Shown in pieces: positions 8,559 through 19,408 of a stretch of DNA of 64,000 nt. Position numbers and translations under genes: made by a program. The stretch comes from Cellulophaga sp. BC115SP (GTDB lineage: Bacteria > Bacteroidota > Bacteroidia > Cytophagales > Spirosomataceae), in NCBI RefSeq assembly GCF_009905545.1, contig NZ_JAAALB010000003.1, positions 186,001 to 250,000 on the forward strand, read 5' to 3'. The notes below the pieces were generated by a model. That model searched no databases. It saw nothing but the letters and a program-made list of their open reading frames with translations, and had not been told where the DNA came from. The number at the start of each line of letters is the position of its first letter. Positions within the stretch are counted from its first letter, which is position 1.

Positions 8559-9407
8559 TTAATTAGTTTGTTGATGGTACAACGTGAGTCCTGCAATGGG
8601 TGTTTCGGCAATAATACCGACGGTACAATCCTTACTAGCAGCTACTTGGCGTAGAATATCCGAGTAGTAAAAGGCTACAGAGCCTGTAAAATGAATTTTA
8701 TATTGACTAACTTCTGGATATTTAAGTAGGTATTTCTCAAAGAAATCGGTAAATGCGTCGAACAATAAGCGATATACAAATGGGTGCTGGCGATTGTCGA
8801 ACAAAAACTTTGAAAACGAGGCAAAATAACGATTTGGAAAAGGCTTATGATAGGCATTATCCAGAATCTCCAAACGGTCTTTGGCGCCATATCTTTTCTC
8901 AAACTTGTCACGTAGGTCCATAGGCAGATCCTTGTGCAGATATGCGAGTACCAATTGTTTGCCCAGATGCCCACCGCTACCTTCATCGCCAAGCCAGAAG
9001 CCTAATGGAGGAACTTGATGTGCAATTTGCTCTCCATCATAAAAACATGAATTAGACCCCGTACCCAGAATACACACAATACCACTGTGATGCCCAGCTA
9101 AGGCTCTTGCTGCTCCCAACATATCGTTGTGAACATGAATGCTGTCACAATCAGGAAAAACAGTTTTGAAGGCGTCAATTAAGACCTGAGACTTTTCAAG
9201 ATTGGTAATACCAGTGCCGTAATAATAAATTTGTGTTATGGATTCTTGAACTTTAGGTAAAAGTTGAAGTTTTAGTTCCTCAGCAATAGAGGTGCTATCT
9301 TGATAATATGGATTGAATCCAATAGTTTTGACTTGCTGAATGCTGGCATCGGATGCCACAAGACGCCAATCTGTTTTGCTAGACCCACTGTCTGCGATTA
9401 GAATCAT
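8559..9407 (-). CDS. BadF/BadG-type ATPase, N-acetylglucosamine kinase-like
   Basis: 282-residue member of the actin-like ATPase superfamily. The N-terminal MILIADSGSSKTDWRL is the phosphate-1 loop; CILGTGSNSCFYDG and GFWLGDEGSGGHLGK are the phosphate-2 and sugar-side motifs of the GlcNAc kinase group. The likely role is phosphorylation of an amino sugar, perhaps recycled from peptidoglycan; the substrate is inferred. It stands alone, with a cytochrome-b5-like gene 78 bases upstream on the same strand. Confidence 0.82.
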   Translation of the reverse strand: MILIADSGSSKTDWRLVASDASIQQVKTIGFNPYYQDSTSIAEELKLQLLPKVQESITQIYYYGTGITNLEKSQVLIDAFKTVFPDCDSIHVHNDMLGAARALAGHHSGIVCILGTGSNSCFYDGEQIAHQVPPLGFWLGDEGSGGHLGKQLVLAYLHKDLPMDLRDKFEKRYGAKDRLEILDNAYHKPFPNRYFASFSKFLFDNRQHPFVYRLLFDAFTDFFEKYLLKYPEVSQYKIHFTGSVAFYYSDILRQVAASKDCTVGIIAETPIAGLTLYHQQTN

Positions 9408-9485
9408 AGTTTTTAGTTTATTTTGAAGTGAAAATCAACTTCCATACAACCTTTTCTAGTAAAAAATAGTCATAATAAATGCAGA

Positions 9486-9716
9486 CTAAGTAAGTTGACC
9501 AACTACAGTAAACTTCTCGAAGACGGCGTCATTGTGTGGAGCATCAGCCAGTTCAGAGGTTAGGTCTTGGCCAGCCCAATGCTCGTAGTGCTTACCATTT
9601 TTCCAAAGACGAGATTTGCCAACATCATAAATGACTCCTTTGTAGGCAATCCAAATTTCTTCACGGTCTTGGCCGTTGCGTAAAGCGAGTTGTGATTTGG
9701 TAAAGGTTGGTAGCAT
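9486..9716 (-). CDS. Small cytochrome b5-like heme/steroid-binding domain protein
   Basis: 76 residues: FTKSQLALRNGQDREEIWIA, YKGVIYDVGKSRLWKNGKHY and EHWAGQDLTSELADAPH follow the cytochrome b5-like fold of single-domain bacterial proteins. The classical HPGG heme motif is replaced by HYEHWAGQD, so heme binding is likely but not certain. The ATG at 9716 is preferred to the TTG 11 codons upstream, as the family begins near the LPTFTKSQL motif. No signal peptide. Confidence 0.78.
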   Translation of the reverse strand: MLPTFTKSQLALRNGQDREEIWIAYKGVIYDVGKSRLWKNGKHYEHWAGQDLTSELADAPHNDAVFEKFTVVGQLT

Positions 9717-9823
9717 AATACGGTAAATGTCGAAGAATTTTGGGTGCAAAAATTCATTATCTCTTTGTTGAATTCAACTAATTTTATCTATTTTTATCAA
9801 AAAAATTAAAAATTTTAATTGTT

Positions 9824-10288
9824 ATGAAAAAAATATTGACCCTATTGCCTTTAATTGTATTAATCTCTGGAGTACTTTTGGGTTGCAAAGGTACAGAGGC
9901 TGAACCTACTGTAGAAGCAAAATTAACACGTATTTGGACTGCAAAAGTTGTAAAAGAAGGTTCGGATATTGTTTATGATAAAACGGCTTCAAGTAATAAA
10001 ATCCCTGGTTATGCCAATTATAAACTAGACCTTACCAGCAAAACAGCTGCTAAATTAACGGAAAAAGACGGAGTGACATTTACAGGAACATGGTCTATTT
10101 CAACAGATAACACAACTTTGACTATTTCTGGCTTGACAAGCTCGTCGGGCGTTCCTACTGGTACAAATGGTACATTGACTTACAAAATCGTAGGTACACC
10201 AACTACCGCCGCTGTAACACTCGAAACTGCAACAGCCTATATTAAGGCAAGTAATACAATTGCAAATTATCAATTGACCAATCCTTAA
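9824..10288 (+). CDS. Lipoprotein, lipocalin-like
   Basis: 154 residues with a lipoprotein signal peptide: MKKILTLLPLIVLISGVLLG ending at Cys21. The mature part (TRIWTAKVVKEGSDIVYD, GVTFTGTWSISTDNTTLTIS) has the alternating pattern of lipocalin-like beta proteins common in Bacteroidota, and no catalytic motif. Probably anchored in the outer membrane; function unknown. Confidence 0.78.
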   Translation: MKKILTLLPLIVLISGVLLGCKGTEAEPTVEAKLTRIWTAKVVKEGSDIVYDKTASSNKIPGYANYKLDLTSKTAAKLTEKDGVTFTGTWSISTDNTTLTISGLTSSSGVPTGTNGTLTYKIVGTPTTAAVTLETATAYIKASNTIANYQLTNP

Positions 10289-10312
10289 ATCAAACTCAAT
10301 ACATATCATTGA

Positions 10313-10344
10313 GCCGTTCGACTAGTTTGAACGGCTTTTTTTTT
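10313..10344 (+). terminator. Terminator after the lipocalin-like lipoprotein
   Basis: Seven-bp stem GCCGTTC / GAACGGC with a nine-base loop and nine T's. Confidence 0.88.
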
Positions 10345-10358
10345 GATATAGTACAAAA

Positions 10359-10389
10359 TTGCTCGGCACTAAAAGACTGATTAACTTTG
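10359..10389 (+). promoter_or_regulatory. thiL promoter giving a near-leaderless mRNA
   Basis: TTG at 10359-10361, a 20-base spacer, then TAACTTTG at 10382-10389, a full match to the Bacteroidota consensus. The thiL ATG is at 10394, only four bases beyond the -7 box, so transcription should begin at or within a few bases of the start codon. Confidence 0.7.
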
Positions 10390-10393
10390 CAGT

Positions 10394-11419
10394 ATGGAAA
10401 CAAGAACTGAATTGAGTACAATTGGCGAATTCGGATTAATTAAAAGAATCGCCGAAAAATTTCCGATAGTGCAATCTGGCTCTATCAAAGGTATTGGAGA
10501 CGACGCCGCTGTAGTAGACACAGAGGGCAAAAAATTATTGATTTCAACGGACTTGTTGATGGAGGGTGTTCATTTTGACTTGGCTTACACTCCTTTGCGA
10601 CATTTGGGTTATAAGGCAGTAGCCGTAAATGTTTCGGATATTGCTGCCATGAATGGGATTCCTAATCAGATAACCGTAAGCTTGGGTTTGAGCAATCGTT
10701 TTTCAGTAGAAGCCATTGAAGAATTATATGAAGGAATCAAAATTGCTTGCGAAGAATACAATATCGATTTGATTGGCGGAGATACTTCTTCTTCAAGAGG
10801 CGGCTTGGCTATCTCTATTACTGTTCTTGGCACTGCTGATGAGCATCAAATCGTGTACCGTAATACTGCCCAAAAAGGGGATATTGTTTGTGTAACAGGT
10901 GACCTTGGCGCTGCTTTCATGGGTTTACAGGTATTGGAAAGAGAAAAGCAGGTTTTCATGGCAAATCCCGATATGCAACCAGAATTGAGCGATAAAGATT
11001 ATGTTGTAGAACGCCAACTGAAGCCTACTGCTCGTATGGATGTGATTCATGAATTGAGGGCTTTAGATGTAATTCCTACTGCAATGATTGATGTGTCGGA
11101 TGGTTTAGCTGCCGAGTTACTTCATATCTGTAAAAATTCTGGTATTGGAGGAGTGATTTTTGAAGATAAAATGCCAATCGATGACCAAACATACTTGACT
11201 GGCACAGAATTGAATTTCAGCCCAATGACAGCCGCCTTGAATGGGGGAGAAGACTACGAATTATTATTTACAGTAAGTCAAGAAGACTATCAGAAAATCG
11301 AGCAGGTAAGTGAAATCACGCCAATAGGTTATATCACCAACGAGGTAGAAGGTGCGCATATCATGATGAAATCAGGTAATTTGGTGAAATTGACTTCTCC
11401 TGGTTACGAACATTTCTAA
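10394..11419 (+). CDS. thiL: Thiamine-monophosphate kinase
   Basis: Phosphorylates thiamine monophosphate to thiamine diphosphate, the last step of the pathway. 341 residues. ATP/Mg motifs: IGDDAAVV near residue 36, STDLLMEGVHFDL, the LIGGDTSSS loop and GDLGAAFMGLQ; C-terminal IDVSDGLAAEL and LNGGEDYELLF are typical. Near-leaderless (see the promoter entry). A small membrane protein gene follows 41 bases downstream. Confidence 0.95.
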   Translation: METRTELSTIGEFGLIKRIAEKFPIVQSGSIKGIGDDAAVVDTEGKKLLISTDLLMEGVHFDLAYTPLRHLGYKAVAVNVSDIAAMNGIPNQITVSLGLSNRFSVEAIEELYEGIKIACEEYNIDLIGGDTSSSRGGLAISITVLGTADEHQIVYRNTAQKGDIVCVTGDLGAAFMGLQVLEREKQVFMANPDMQPELSDKDYVVERQLKPTARMDVIHELRALDVIPTAMIDVSDGLAAELLHICKNSGIGGVIFEDKMPIDDQTYLTGTELNFSPMTAALNGGEDYELLFTVSQEDYQKIEQVSEITPIGYITNEVEGAHIMMKSGNLVKLTSPGYEHF

Positions 11420-11460
11420 TAATTTCAACGGACCCTTTGAATAACCAATCATTCCTAGCC

Positions 11461-12066
11461 ATGTTATTGCAGATAAATGTTACTGAATTAGGTTCTTTCC
11501 TCAAATACGGAGTAACAGGTTTAAGTGCTATTGCATTTATTCTTTCCTACTTCTTGTTATTTAGGGAAAGTAGTCGCCCAAAACCCAGACCTGAAATTAT
11601 CAAGACAATTCGCTTGTTTATGTGGGTTACAGTTATACTTGGTGTGGTATCAGGAGTATCCTCTATCTTGAAACCCGATGCCGATGAGGATACAACCGTG
11701 GTGTCTAAGCCTAAAAAGACAAGTCCGAAGAAAACCGTTTCACATAATTCATTGACATCATCGAACGATGAATATACGGTAGAAATTTTTTATGAAAATC
11801 CTAAAAAGGCTTTAGCAGAAGATTTGGCGGATGTATTGAAAGATAAAACCTCCTACGAAGTGAAAGTGTCGGCATTGTCAACTACTAAAAAAAGCTCTCT
11901 CAAAATAACTAGTTGTCAGATTCGACATGAGTTACAGGAATCAAAAATTGCGGGAAAACTCAAAAGTATCGCTGAGAATGTTTTACAAGACGATGGTGTA
12001 GAATTTAAGCTGAAACAAATAACATCAAGTTCTCCTAATTATGTGAGTATGTTTGTTTGTAAGTAA
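11461..12066 (+). CDS. Membrane protein of unknown function
   Basis: 201 residues starting at ATG 11461 (an in-frame TTG at 11437 is less likely). Two predicted transmembrane segments near residues 15-35 and 50-70 are separated by a charged loop with Arg/Lys. A Lys/Ser-rich linker leads to a soluble domain of about 100 residues (EYTVEIFYENPKKALAEDLA ... EFKLKQITSSSPNYVSMFVC), which resembles sensor-like domains. I do not recognise the family. It may be cotranscribed with thiL. Confidence 0.7.
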   Translation: MLLQINVTELGSFLKYGVTGLSAIAFILSYFLLFRESSRPKPRPEIIKTIRLFMWVTVILGVVSGVSSILKPDADEDTTVVSKPKKTSPKKTVSHNSLTSSNDEYTVEIFYENPKKALAEDLADVLKDKTSYEVKVSALSTTKKSSLKITSCQIRHELQESKIAGKLKSIAENVLQDDGVEFKLKQITSSSPNYVSMFVCK

Positions 12067-12068
12067 AA

Positions 12069-12285
12069 ATAAACATGAGTCATCCCGAATTTTAAGATTA
12101 GGGTTATTCTCCAAATTTTCATCAAAAAAGCGGTCGAAAAATATTTTTCAACCGCTTTTTTGATGCTACTATACTAGATTTTATTCAGCTCAAGACGCAA
12201 TCATTGCGTCTCTACTACTAGAATACAAATTTTAACATAATCACTCATCCGCTCAATCACTCAATTAGAGATGACTCATGTTTAT
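12069..12285. repeat. MITE-like repeat, copy 1
   Basis: A 217-bp unit bounded by perfect 16-bp terminal inverted repeats (ATAAACATGAGTCATC at 12069-12084, complement at 12270-12285). Inside are a long hairpin (12120-12165; CATCAAAAAAGCGGT core) and a short one (AGACGCAATCATTGCGTCT at 12193-12211). Copies at 20947-21161 (reverse orientation) and 23577-23780 share the long hairpin and tail. It lies between convergent genes and could terminate both. Confidence 0.75.
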
Positions 12286-12302
12286 GGCAAATTATCTACT
12301 TT

Positions 12303-13016
12303 TTACAAATATTGCGTAAACAGTTTTTTCAAAGCAGATTCTTCTTGATACCCAATCGCACGCATTTTTTGTGTACCATCTTTGAAGATTAAAAACGTTG
12401 GAATTTCGTCAATATGATATTTTGTTAAAATAGCACGATTGGCATCAGCATCGACTTTTACGATTAATACCTTTCCTTTATATTCCTCGGAAAGCTTTTC
12501 TACGGCGGGCATCATTTTGATACAAGGTCCACACCATGGCGCAAAAAAATCTAAAATTACTACCGAATGCTGCGCCAATATTGCTTCTAGTTCTGCATCA
12601 GTGATAGCTTTTGCATCCTTGGTAGCACTGATACCTTCCACTGGTTTCATTTTGGTAGTCCATTTCAAATATCCACCTTGTAAGTCATATACTTGCGAAA
12701 AACCGCTTTTACGAAGCGCTTCTGTAGCAGCGGCACTTCGTCCTCCTGATAAACAATAGACAAAGACAGGTTTAGTTTTGTCGAGAGTTTTGATTTTTTC
12801 CTGAAAATCAGCTCCACGATAATCAATGTTGGTTGCTTTGGGTAAATGCCCCCCTCCATATTCGCCTGAAGTACGTACATCAATTAATTGAGCTCCAGTA
12901 GATTCAGAATATTTTTTTTCAAAATCCTCTACAGACAAAACTTGTGCATGGGAAAAACTATAAAATCCCAAATAAACGATTGAAAATAATATAATTTTAG
13001 AAATAATATTTTTCAT
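12303..13016 (-). CDS. Exported rhodanese-thioredoxin fusion protein
   Basis: 237 residues in three parts: a signal peptide (about 1-24, cleaved after SHA), a rhodanese domain (about 27-120; catalytic Cys88 in FVYCLSGGRSA) and a thioredoxin domain (about 140-237; WCGPC at 161-165, cis-Pro in IDEIPTFLIF). Likely a periplasmic thiol-disulfide or sulfur-transfer protein; the substrate is unknown. ATG 13016 gives a standard signal peptide; ATGs at 13028 and 13034 and a TTG at 13052 are alternatives. Divergent from eno. Confidence 0.88.
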   Translation of the reverse strand: MKNIISKIILFSIVYLGFYSFSHAQVLSVEDFEKKYSESTGAQLIDVRTSGEYGGGHLPKATNIDYRGADFQEKIKTLDKTKPVFVYCLSGGRSAAATEALRKSGFSQVYDLQGGYLKWTTKMKPVEGISATKDAKAITDAELEAILAQHSVVILDFFAPWCGPCIKMMPAVEKLSEEYKGKVLIVKVDADANRAILTKYHIDEIPTFLIFKDGTQKMRAIGYQEESALKKLFTQYL

Positions 13017-13047
13017 TTTTTTGTGCATTGACATTAATAGATTATGA

Positions 13048-14508
<1,461 letters not shown>

Positions 14509-14531
14509 TTGGAAAAACCATATTTACAAAA

Positions 14532-14566
14532 AGACTAGCAAAGCAATTTGCTGGTCTTTTTTTTTA
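14532..14566 (+). terminator. eno terminator
   Basis: Eleven-bp stem (AGACTAGCAAA with TTTGCTGGTCT, one G-U pair), four-base loop, and a run of ten T's. Confidence 0.9.
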
Positions 14567-14717
14567 CCTCAACAAAGTTAGCTCTATCGTCGACTTCTTA
14601 AGTTTTTAGGTCGTAGCCTGATAGTAGCCTGCCAACAAGCGTAATTTCTCTGATTCGGTTTACTGATAGCCAAATAAATATGATAATTTTACATGATTGA
14701 ATAATCTATATAATCCT

Positions 14718-15026
14718 ATGATACGTTTGTTGTTCACAAAATACCGATTTTACACATTAAGCTTTCTCGCTTTGACAGGGTGGATGCTAGTTTTTGACGA
14801 TAATGATATTTGGACACAGTTCAAAAGACGAGGAGAATTGGGTCGTTTGGAAGATGAAAAAATTTATTATCAAGAAAAACTCAAGGATGTTCAGCGTGAG
14901 CGTGAAGAGGTGTTGGGTAATCCAAAGTTGATAGAGAAATACGCTAGAGAAAAATATTTAATGAAAAAACCTAAAGAAGAAATATACATCTTAGTAGATG
15001 ATGAAAATCAGCCTGTTGAGAAGTAA
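14718..15026 (+). CDS. FtsB/DivIC-like septum formation initiator
   Basis: 102 residues with a short cytoplasmic end, one transmembrane segment (about residues 12-30), a coiled coil (RRGELGRLEDEKIYYQEKLK to about residue 80) and the family motif PKLIEKYAREKYLMKKPKEE. FtsB-like proteins link early and late divisome parts. ATG 14718 is preferred to the TTG at 14697. Located after eno, as in many Bacteroidota. Confidence 0.85.
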   Translation: MIRLLFTKYRFYTLSFLALTGWMLVFDDNDIWTQFKRRGELGRLEDEKIYYQEKLKDVQREREEVLGNPKLIEKYAREKYLMKKPKEEIYILVDDENQPVEK

Positions 15027-15092
15027 TATATCTCTGAAACAAAACTGAGTAGAATCACAACCCCTCAATATTATTACCCTTTTTTGAACTAT

Positions 15093-15626
15093 ATGATTAA
15101 AGTCCTGTTTGTTTGTACTGGAAATATTTGTCGTTCGCCGATTGCGGAGGAAACATTCAGACGTGCTGTAAAAAACAGAAATTTACAAAGAGTAATCCAA
15201 TGCGATTCAGCGGCTACGCATAGCTATCACATTGGCGAATTGCCTGATCATCGCACTCGTAAAAATGCTAGTAGTCATGACATCGAATTACTTCATCGTT
15301 GTCGTAAACTGACTGGAGAAGATTTCTCCGTATTTGATTATATCGTTGGTATGGATGACTACAACATGGACAACATCCAGTCTATCTCATACCGAGCTAC
15401 AGGGATGCATCAACCCGACGATATTTGCTTTATGTACCGTCGTTTCGATCCAGAGGTTGCTATTCCGAACAGAGATTTCCCAATAGATTCCTCTGAATAT
15501 AAAATTCCAGAAGTTCCAGATCCCTATTATGGGCAAAATGAAGATTTTGAAAATGTCTATCAAATTGTGAGTCGTTGTGCGGAGGAGTTTTTAGATTTTT
15601 TGGTTAGAACACATGGATTGCAATAA
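15093..15626 (+). CDS. Low-molecular-weight protein tyrosine phosphatase
   Basis: 177 residues. The P-loop CTGNICRSP (residues 8-16) holds the nucleophilic Cys and Arg, and DPYYG (Asp about 143) is the general acid. The segment before the acid loop (GMHQPDDICFMYRRFDPE to EVPDPYYG) is about 20 residues longer than in most members, giving a longer than usual protein. ATG 15093 puts the P-loop at the normal distance; the TTG at 15084 is less likely. Cytoplasmic; the substrate is unknown. Confidence 0.9.
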   Translation: MIKVLFVCTGNICRSPIAEETFRRAVKNRNLQRVIQCDSAATHSYHIGELPDHRTRKNASSHDIELLHRCRKLTGEDFSVFDYIVGMDDYNMDNIQSISYRATGMHQPDDICFMYRRFDPEVAIPNRDFPIDSSEYKIPEVPDPYYGQNEDFENVYQIVSRCAEEFLDFLVRTHGLQ

Positions 15627-15683
15627 GTTATTGGAATATAGAAAAATTGAGACGTTTCATGTAATGTCTAAAAACCGAAATTT

Positions 15684-16301
15684 ATGGTGAAGCAACTCTG
15701 TCTTTTATTCGTAGGTTTATGCCTTGCCACTCATACTCATGCACAAGCATGGAAGGATTCGGTGGAAGTTTTTCGTGAAAAATATAAAAAAGCGTTTCTA
15801 GAAGAAGCCAATAGTCCTCTCAAAGCAGATGATTTACAGTATCTCCAGTTTTACCAGCCCGACTCACTTTACCAAGTCGAAGGGCGTTTTTCCAAAATAA
15901 GTGATGGGACTATATTCAAGTTTCCTACTTCTAATGGAAAAATTAAGGAATACATCAAATATGGAGAAGTAAGTTTTGCTATTAACGGTAAAGCTTTAAA
16001 GCTGAATATCTACCGTAGTTTGGCCCTAATGCAAATACCAAAGTATCGAGATTACTTGTTTGTGCCTTTAAAAGATCAAACTTCTGGTAAGGAAACCTAT
16101 GGTGCTGGGCGGTACTTAGATGTAAGCATAAAGGATATTAAGGATGGAAAAATAGCGTTGGATTTCAATAAACTTTACAATCCTTATTGTGCTTTTAGTG
16201 AAGGATATAGCTGCCCGATTCCTCCTAAGGAAAATCATCTACCTATTCGAATAGAAGCAGGCGAAAAATTGTTTTTAAAAGAAAAGAGCAATAATCACTA
16301 A
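15684..16301 (+). CDS. Exported DUF1684-family protein
   Basis: 205 residues with a signal peptide (MVKQLCLLFVGLCLATHTHA). The family signature is clear: YGAGRYLDVS, ALDFNKLYNPYCAFSEGYSC and PIPPKENHLPIRIEAGEK. DUF1684 proteins are common in Bacteroidota and have no assigned function. It lies 57 bases after the phosphatase gene on the same strand. Confidence 0.82.
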   Translation: MVKQLCLLFVGLCLATHTHAQAWKDSVEVFREKYKKAFLEEANSPLKADDLQYLQFYQPDSLYQVEGRFSKISDGTIFKFPTSNGKIKEYIKYGEVSFAINGKALKLNIYRSLALMQIPKYRDYLFVPLKDQTSGKETYGAGRYLDVSIKDIKDGKIALDFNKLYNPYCAFSEGYSCPIPPKENHLPIRIEAGEKLFLKEKSNNH

Positions 16302-16450
16302 TTCCAGTGAGCAATGATAGGGTAGTTGAGTGTAAGTCGAAGACTATTTTCCCTAAAAAGGATTAACTTGCATAAAAATCCCTTTTGAAGGTCGTACTTC
16401 ACAAAGTTCGACTTGAATAAATAATAATAACCAATTAACCAAAAAATTAC

Positions 16451-17974
16451 GTGAACAAGAAGGTCGTATTAATGATTTTGGATGGCTGGGGTATCGGTAC
16501 TAAGCCAGAAGTATCGGCGATTGAAGCCGCTAAAACGCCATTCATGGATTCTTTATATACAAAGTATCCACATTCTAAATTGGAAGCCTCAGGTTTGGCT
16601 GTAGGTTTGCCAGCTGGTCAGATGGGTAACTCAGAGGTAGGTCACATGAACTTGGGTGCAGGTCGTGTAGTTTACCAAAACTTAGTAAGAATTAACAAAG
16701 CAGTTGACGAAGGTACATTGGCTCAAGAGCCAGTATTGGCAGAGGCTTTTGAATATGCAAAATCAAATGGTAAGAAAGTACACTTAATCGGTTTGGTGTC
16801 AAACGGTGGTGTTCATTCTCATATCAATCACCTAAAGGCGCTTTGTACTGCGGCTAACACAGCTGGAGTAGCAGAGACCTATATTCATGCTTTCACAGAC
16901 GGTCGTGATACTGACCCGAAATCGGGTATAGCTTTCTTGACTGAGTTGCAAGCGCATATTGCTACTACAGGTACAAAAATCGCATCGGTAACAGGACGTT
17001 ATTATGCAATGGACCGCGACAACCGTTGGGAGCGTGTGAAGTTGGCGTATGATGCCATGGTAAAAGGTACTGGTGAAAAAGTAGCGGCTTCTGGTTTAAT
17101 TGATGCTATTGCCGCTTCGTATGAGGCTGGTGTAACTGATGAGTTCATCAAGCCAATTATCATAGAAGAAAATGGTGCTCCTGTGGCAACTATTGCTGAA
17201 GGAGACGTGGTACTTTGTTTCAATTTCCGTACTGACCGTGGTCGTGAAATTACGCAAGCCCTAACGCAACGTGATTTCCCTGAGCAAGATATGCAAAAAC
17301 TATCTTTGTACTACTTGACAATGACAGAATACGATAAGTCATTTGAAGGTGTAAAAGTAGTGTTTGACGATAGCAATATTCCAATGACATTGGGTGAGGT
17401 ATTGCAAAATGCAGGCAAAAAGCAAATCCGTATGGCGGAGACAGAAAAGTATCCACACGTTACTTTCTTCTTCTCTGGCGGTCGCGAAGAGCCTTTCGTA
17501 GGACAAACTAATATCTTACGTGCTTCTCCAAAGGTAGCAACTTATGATTTAGCTCCTGAGATGTCTGCTCCTGAATTACGTGATGCTTTGATTCCTGAAT
17601 TGGAAAAAGAAGAGGTAGACTTCGTATGTTTGAACTTTGCGAACCCTGACATGGTAGGTCATACTGGCGTTTTCTCAGCAGTAGTTAAAGCTGTCGAAAC
17701 TGTAGATCAATGTGCTCAAGCGGTTGTAGAAGCTGGTTTGAAACATGGTTACTCTTTTATCATTATTGCTGACCACGGTAACGCAGACTTCATGATTAAC
17801 GAAGATGGTTCGCCAAACACAGCGCACTCAACTAACTTGGTGCCATGTATTTTGGTAGATAACGAATACAGCAATCCAATCAAAGATGGTAAATTGGGCG
17901 ATATTGCTCCAACCATTTTGGAGTTGATTGGCGTAGCTCAACCAAAAGAAATGACAGGAGTAAGCTTGTTGTAA
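16451..17974 (+). CDS. gpmI: 2,3-bisphosphoglycerate-independent phosphoglycerate mutase
   Basis: Interconverts 3- and 2-phosphoglycerate, one step before enolase. 507 residues with a GTG start (GTGAACAAGAAGG). The catalytic Ser lies in GNSEVGHMNLGAGR (about residue 62); metal sites are in LMILDGWG, ADHGNADFM and NTAHSTNLVP. HAFTDGRDTDP and GRYYAMDRDNRWERV belong to the phosphotransferase domain. With eno and fba in the window, three lower-glycolysis genes are near each other but in separate units. Confidence 0.97.
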   Translation: MNKKVVLMILDGWGIGTKPEVSAIEAAKTPFMDSLYTKYPHSKLEASGLAVGLPAGQMGNSEVGHMNLGAGRVVYQNLVRINKAVDEGTLAQEPVLAEAFEYAKSNGKKVHLIGLVSNGGVHSHINHLKALCTAANTAGVAETYIHAFTDGRDTDPKSGIAFLTELQAHIATTGTKIASVTGRYYAMDRDNRWERVKLAYDAMVKGTGEKVAASGLIDAIAASYEAGVTDEFIKPIIIEENGAPVATIAEGDVVLCFNFRTDRGREITQALTQRDFPEQDMQKLSLYYLTMTEYDKSFEGVKVVFDDSNIPMTLGEVLQNAGKKQIRMAETEKYPHVTFFFSGGREEPFVGQTNILRASPKVATYDLAPEMSAPELRDALIPELEKEEVDFVCLNFANPDMVGHTGVFSAVVKAVETVDQCAQAVVEAGLKHGYSFIIIADHGNADFMINEDGSPNTAHSTNLVPCILVDNEYSNPIKDGKLGDIAPTILELIGVAQPKEMTGVSLL

Positions 17975-17993
17975 TTTCTTGAAAATATATTGT

Positions 17994-18030
17994 CAAATCC
18001 CCGTGTAGATAAGATTTACACGGGGATTTG
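17994..18030. terminator. Bidirectional terminator after gpmI
   Basis: Perfect 14-bp stem (CAAATCCCCGTGTA and its complement) with a nine-base loop, between the convergent gpmI and acyltransferase genes. Confidence 0.85.
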
Positions 18031-18045
18031 TTGTTTATGGGAAAT

Positions 18046-19218
18046 CTATATCCTTATAAATATCTTCTTTTTATACATCCAATTTAGAATCAGCCAATAA
18101 ATCAGTAACATCAATCCTCCATGGATTAAGGTCTGGTATGAATCCCCTAAAATACTGGCGTAATTTTCACCAAGATGAATCTTCAGTGATTTTGAGATAT
18201 AAACACCTAAGGCATCAGCAATACAATAGGCTGCTATAGAGTTCATTCCAATAACCTTTAAGAAATAGGCATCTGTAGATTGCTTCATATCGATGACCCA
18301 ATAAAAAAATGCCAATAGCAAAAAACACCAACCACCACTAAAAACTACCCAAGTAGGTGTCCAGATTCTTTTGACATTTGGACATACTCCCAAAGCATCT
18401 AATACTAATCCCAAGATTATACCCGATATTCCCAAGATTAAAAAACGCTTCAACTTTTCTTGAGATGAGCTACTCGACAGAAAGATATTACCAGCCAATA
18501 AACCCAATATCATCGTTCCTAATGTAGGAATAAAGCTTAAGGTCGCATAACCACCTCCATTAAATAAGAATGGTTTTTCTCTTGGAAAAAGATTGAGAAA
18601 CCAACGGTCAAAAGCCCATGCCAAATTGGTATTCTTATTCCAATGGGCAGCAAAACCTGATAGGTTATATTCCCAATCTTTCGTAACACCCGCATCGGTA
18701 TAATTGAAGTTGGCGTCAGGTAAGGGATAGAGCGCAAACGCTAACCAATATCCTATCAGAATAGTAATGAGGGCTATTATTTGTACTTTTTGTGAACGAA
18801 AAGCAAGTATAAATAAAAAGGTGTATCCCAAGCCAATTTGACTAAGAGTATCTTCAAAGGTGAAATACGTTTGTGTTTTGTATTGGGAACGTAAAAAGAT
18901 ACCAAGAGCAATTAAGATGAGTGAGCGTTTGATAGTATGCCAAAGCGCTTGACTAAAAGAGCCTCCTTTACTGAGTCGGTTTGCTACAGAATATGGCAAT
19001 ACCACACCAACAAGAAAGGAAAATGAAGGCTGGATCAAATCATGTAAAGCACAACCAACCCATTCGACATGGTCTTGGTGATGTCCCAGAAAAGCCCAGA
19101 AAGAGCTACTAGGAAGTGCTTTTGAAACGTCGCCGAAATGTAGTACTTCGGCCATCATGAGTAGCATGACAAATCCACGGTAGATGTCCGCGGAGGCAAG
19201 TCGATTTTGAGATGTCAT
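18046..19218 (-). CDS. Multi-pass membrane acyltransferase-like protein (DUF5009/HGSNAT type)
   Basis: 390 residues, about ten hydrophobic segments. The N-terminal [20 protein letters not shown] is the start motif of the heparan-alpha-glucosaminide N-acetyltransferase-like family, and the His-containing [20 protein letters not shown] is another family element. The likely role is transmembrane acetyl transfer to a sugar or envelope polymer; the substrate is unknown. Monocistronic. Confidence 0.8.
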   Translation of the reverse strand: MTSQNRLASADIYRGFVMLLMMAEVLHFGDVSKALPSSSFWAFLGHHQDHVEWVGCALHDLIQPSFSFLVGVVLPYSVANRLSKGGSFSQALWHTIKRSLILIALGIFLRSQYKTQTYFTFEDTLSQIGLGYTFLFILAFRSQKVQIIALITILIGYWLAFALYPLPDANFNYTDAGVTKDWEYNLSGFAAHWNKNTNLAWAFDRWFLNLFPREKPFLFNGGGYATLSFIPTLGTMILGLLAGNIFLSSSSSQEKLKRFLILGISGIILGLVLDALGVCPNVKRIWTPTWVVFSGGWCFLLLAFFYWVIDMKQSTDAYFLKVIGMNSIAAYCIADALGVYISKSLKIHLGENYASILGDSYQTLIHGGLMLLIYWLILNWMYKKKIFIRI

Positions 19219-19408
19219 TTGTTTAGGGATTATCTCTCAATATACCTAAATGCCAAGATATTTCTGATAGGTAATATGCTGAATCGTTAGTGCAAATACG
19301 AAGAAATTTTATTGGTGCCAAATCTTTTATGGTTGTAATAATTCAGACAAAGAATTATTACCTGAGAAGAAGGAACGACATAAAAGGCTTTTGTGTTAAT
19401 TTTGTATC

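Noticed and set aside
10345-10393. TPP riboswitch before thiL
   Set aside because: The space is too short and contains a terminator and a promoter; no THI-box sequence is visible.
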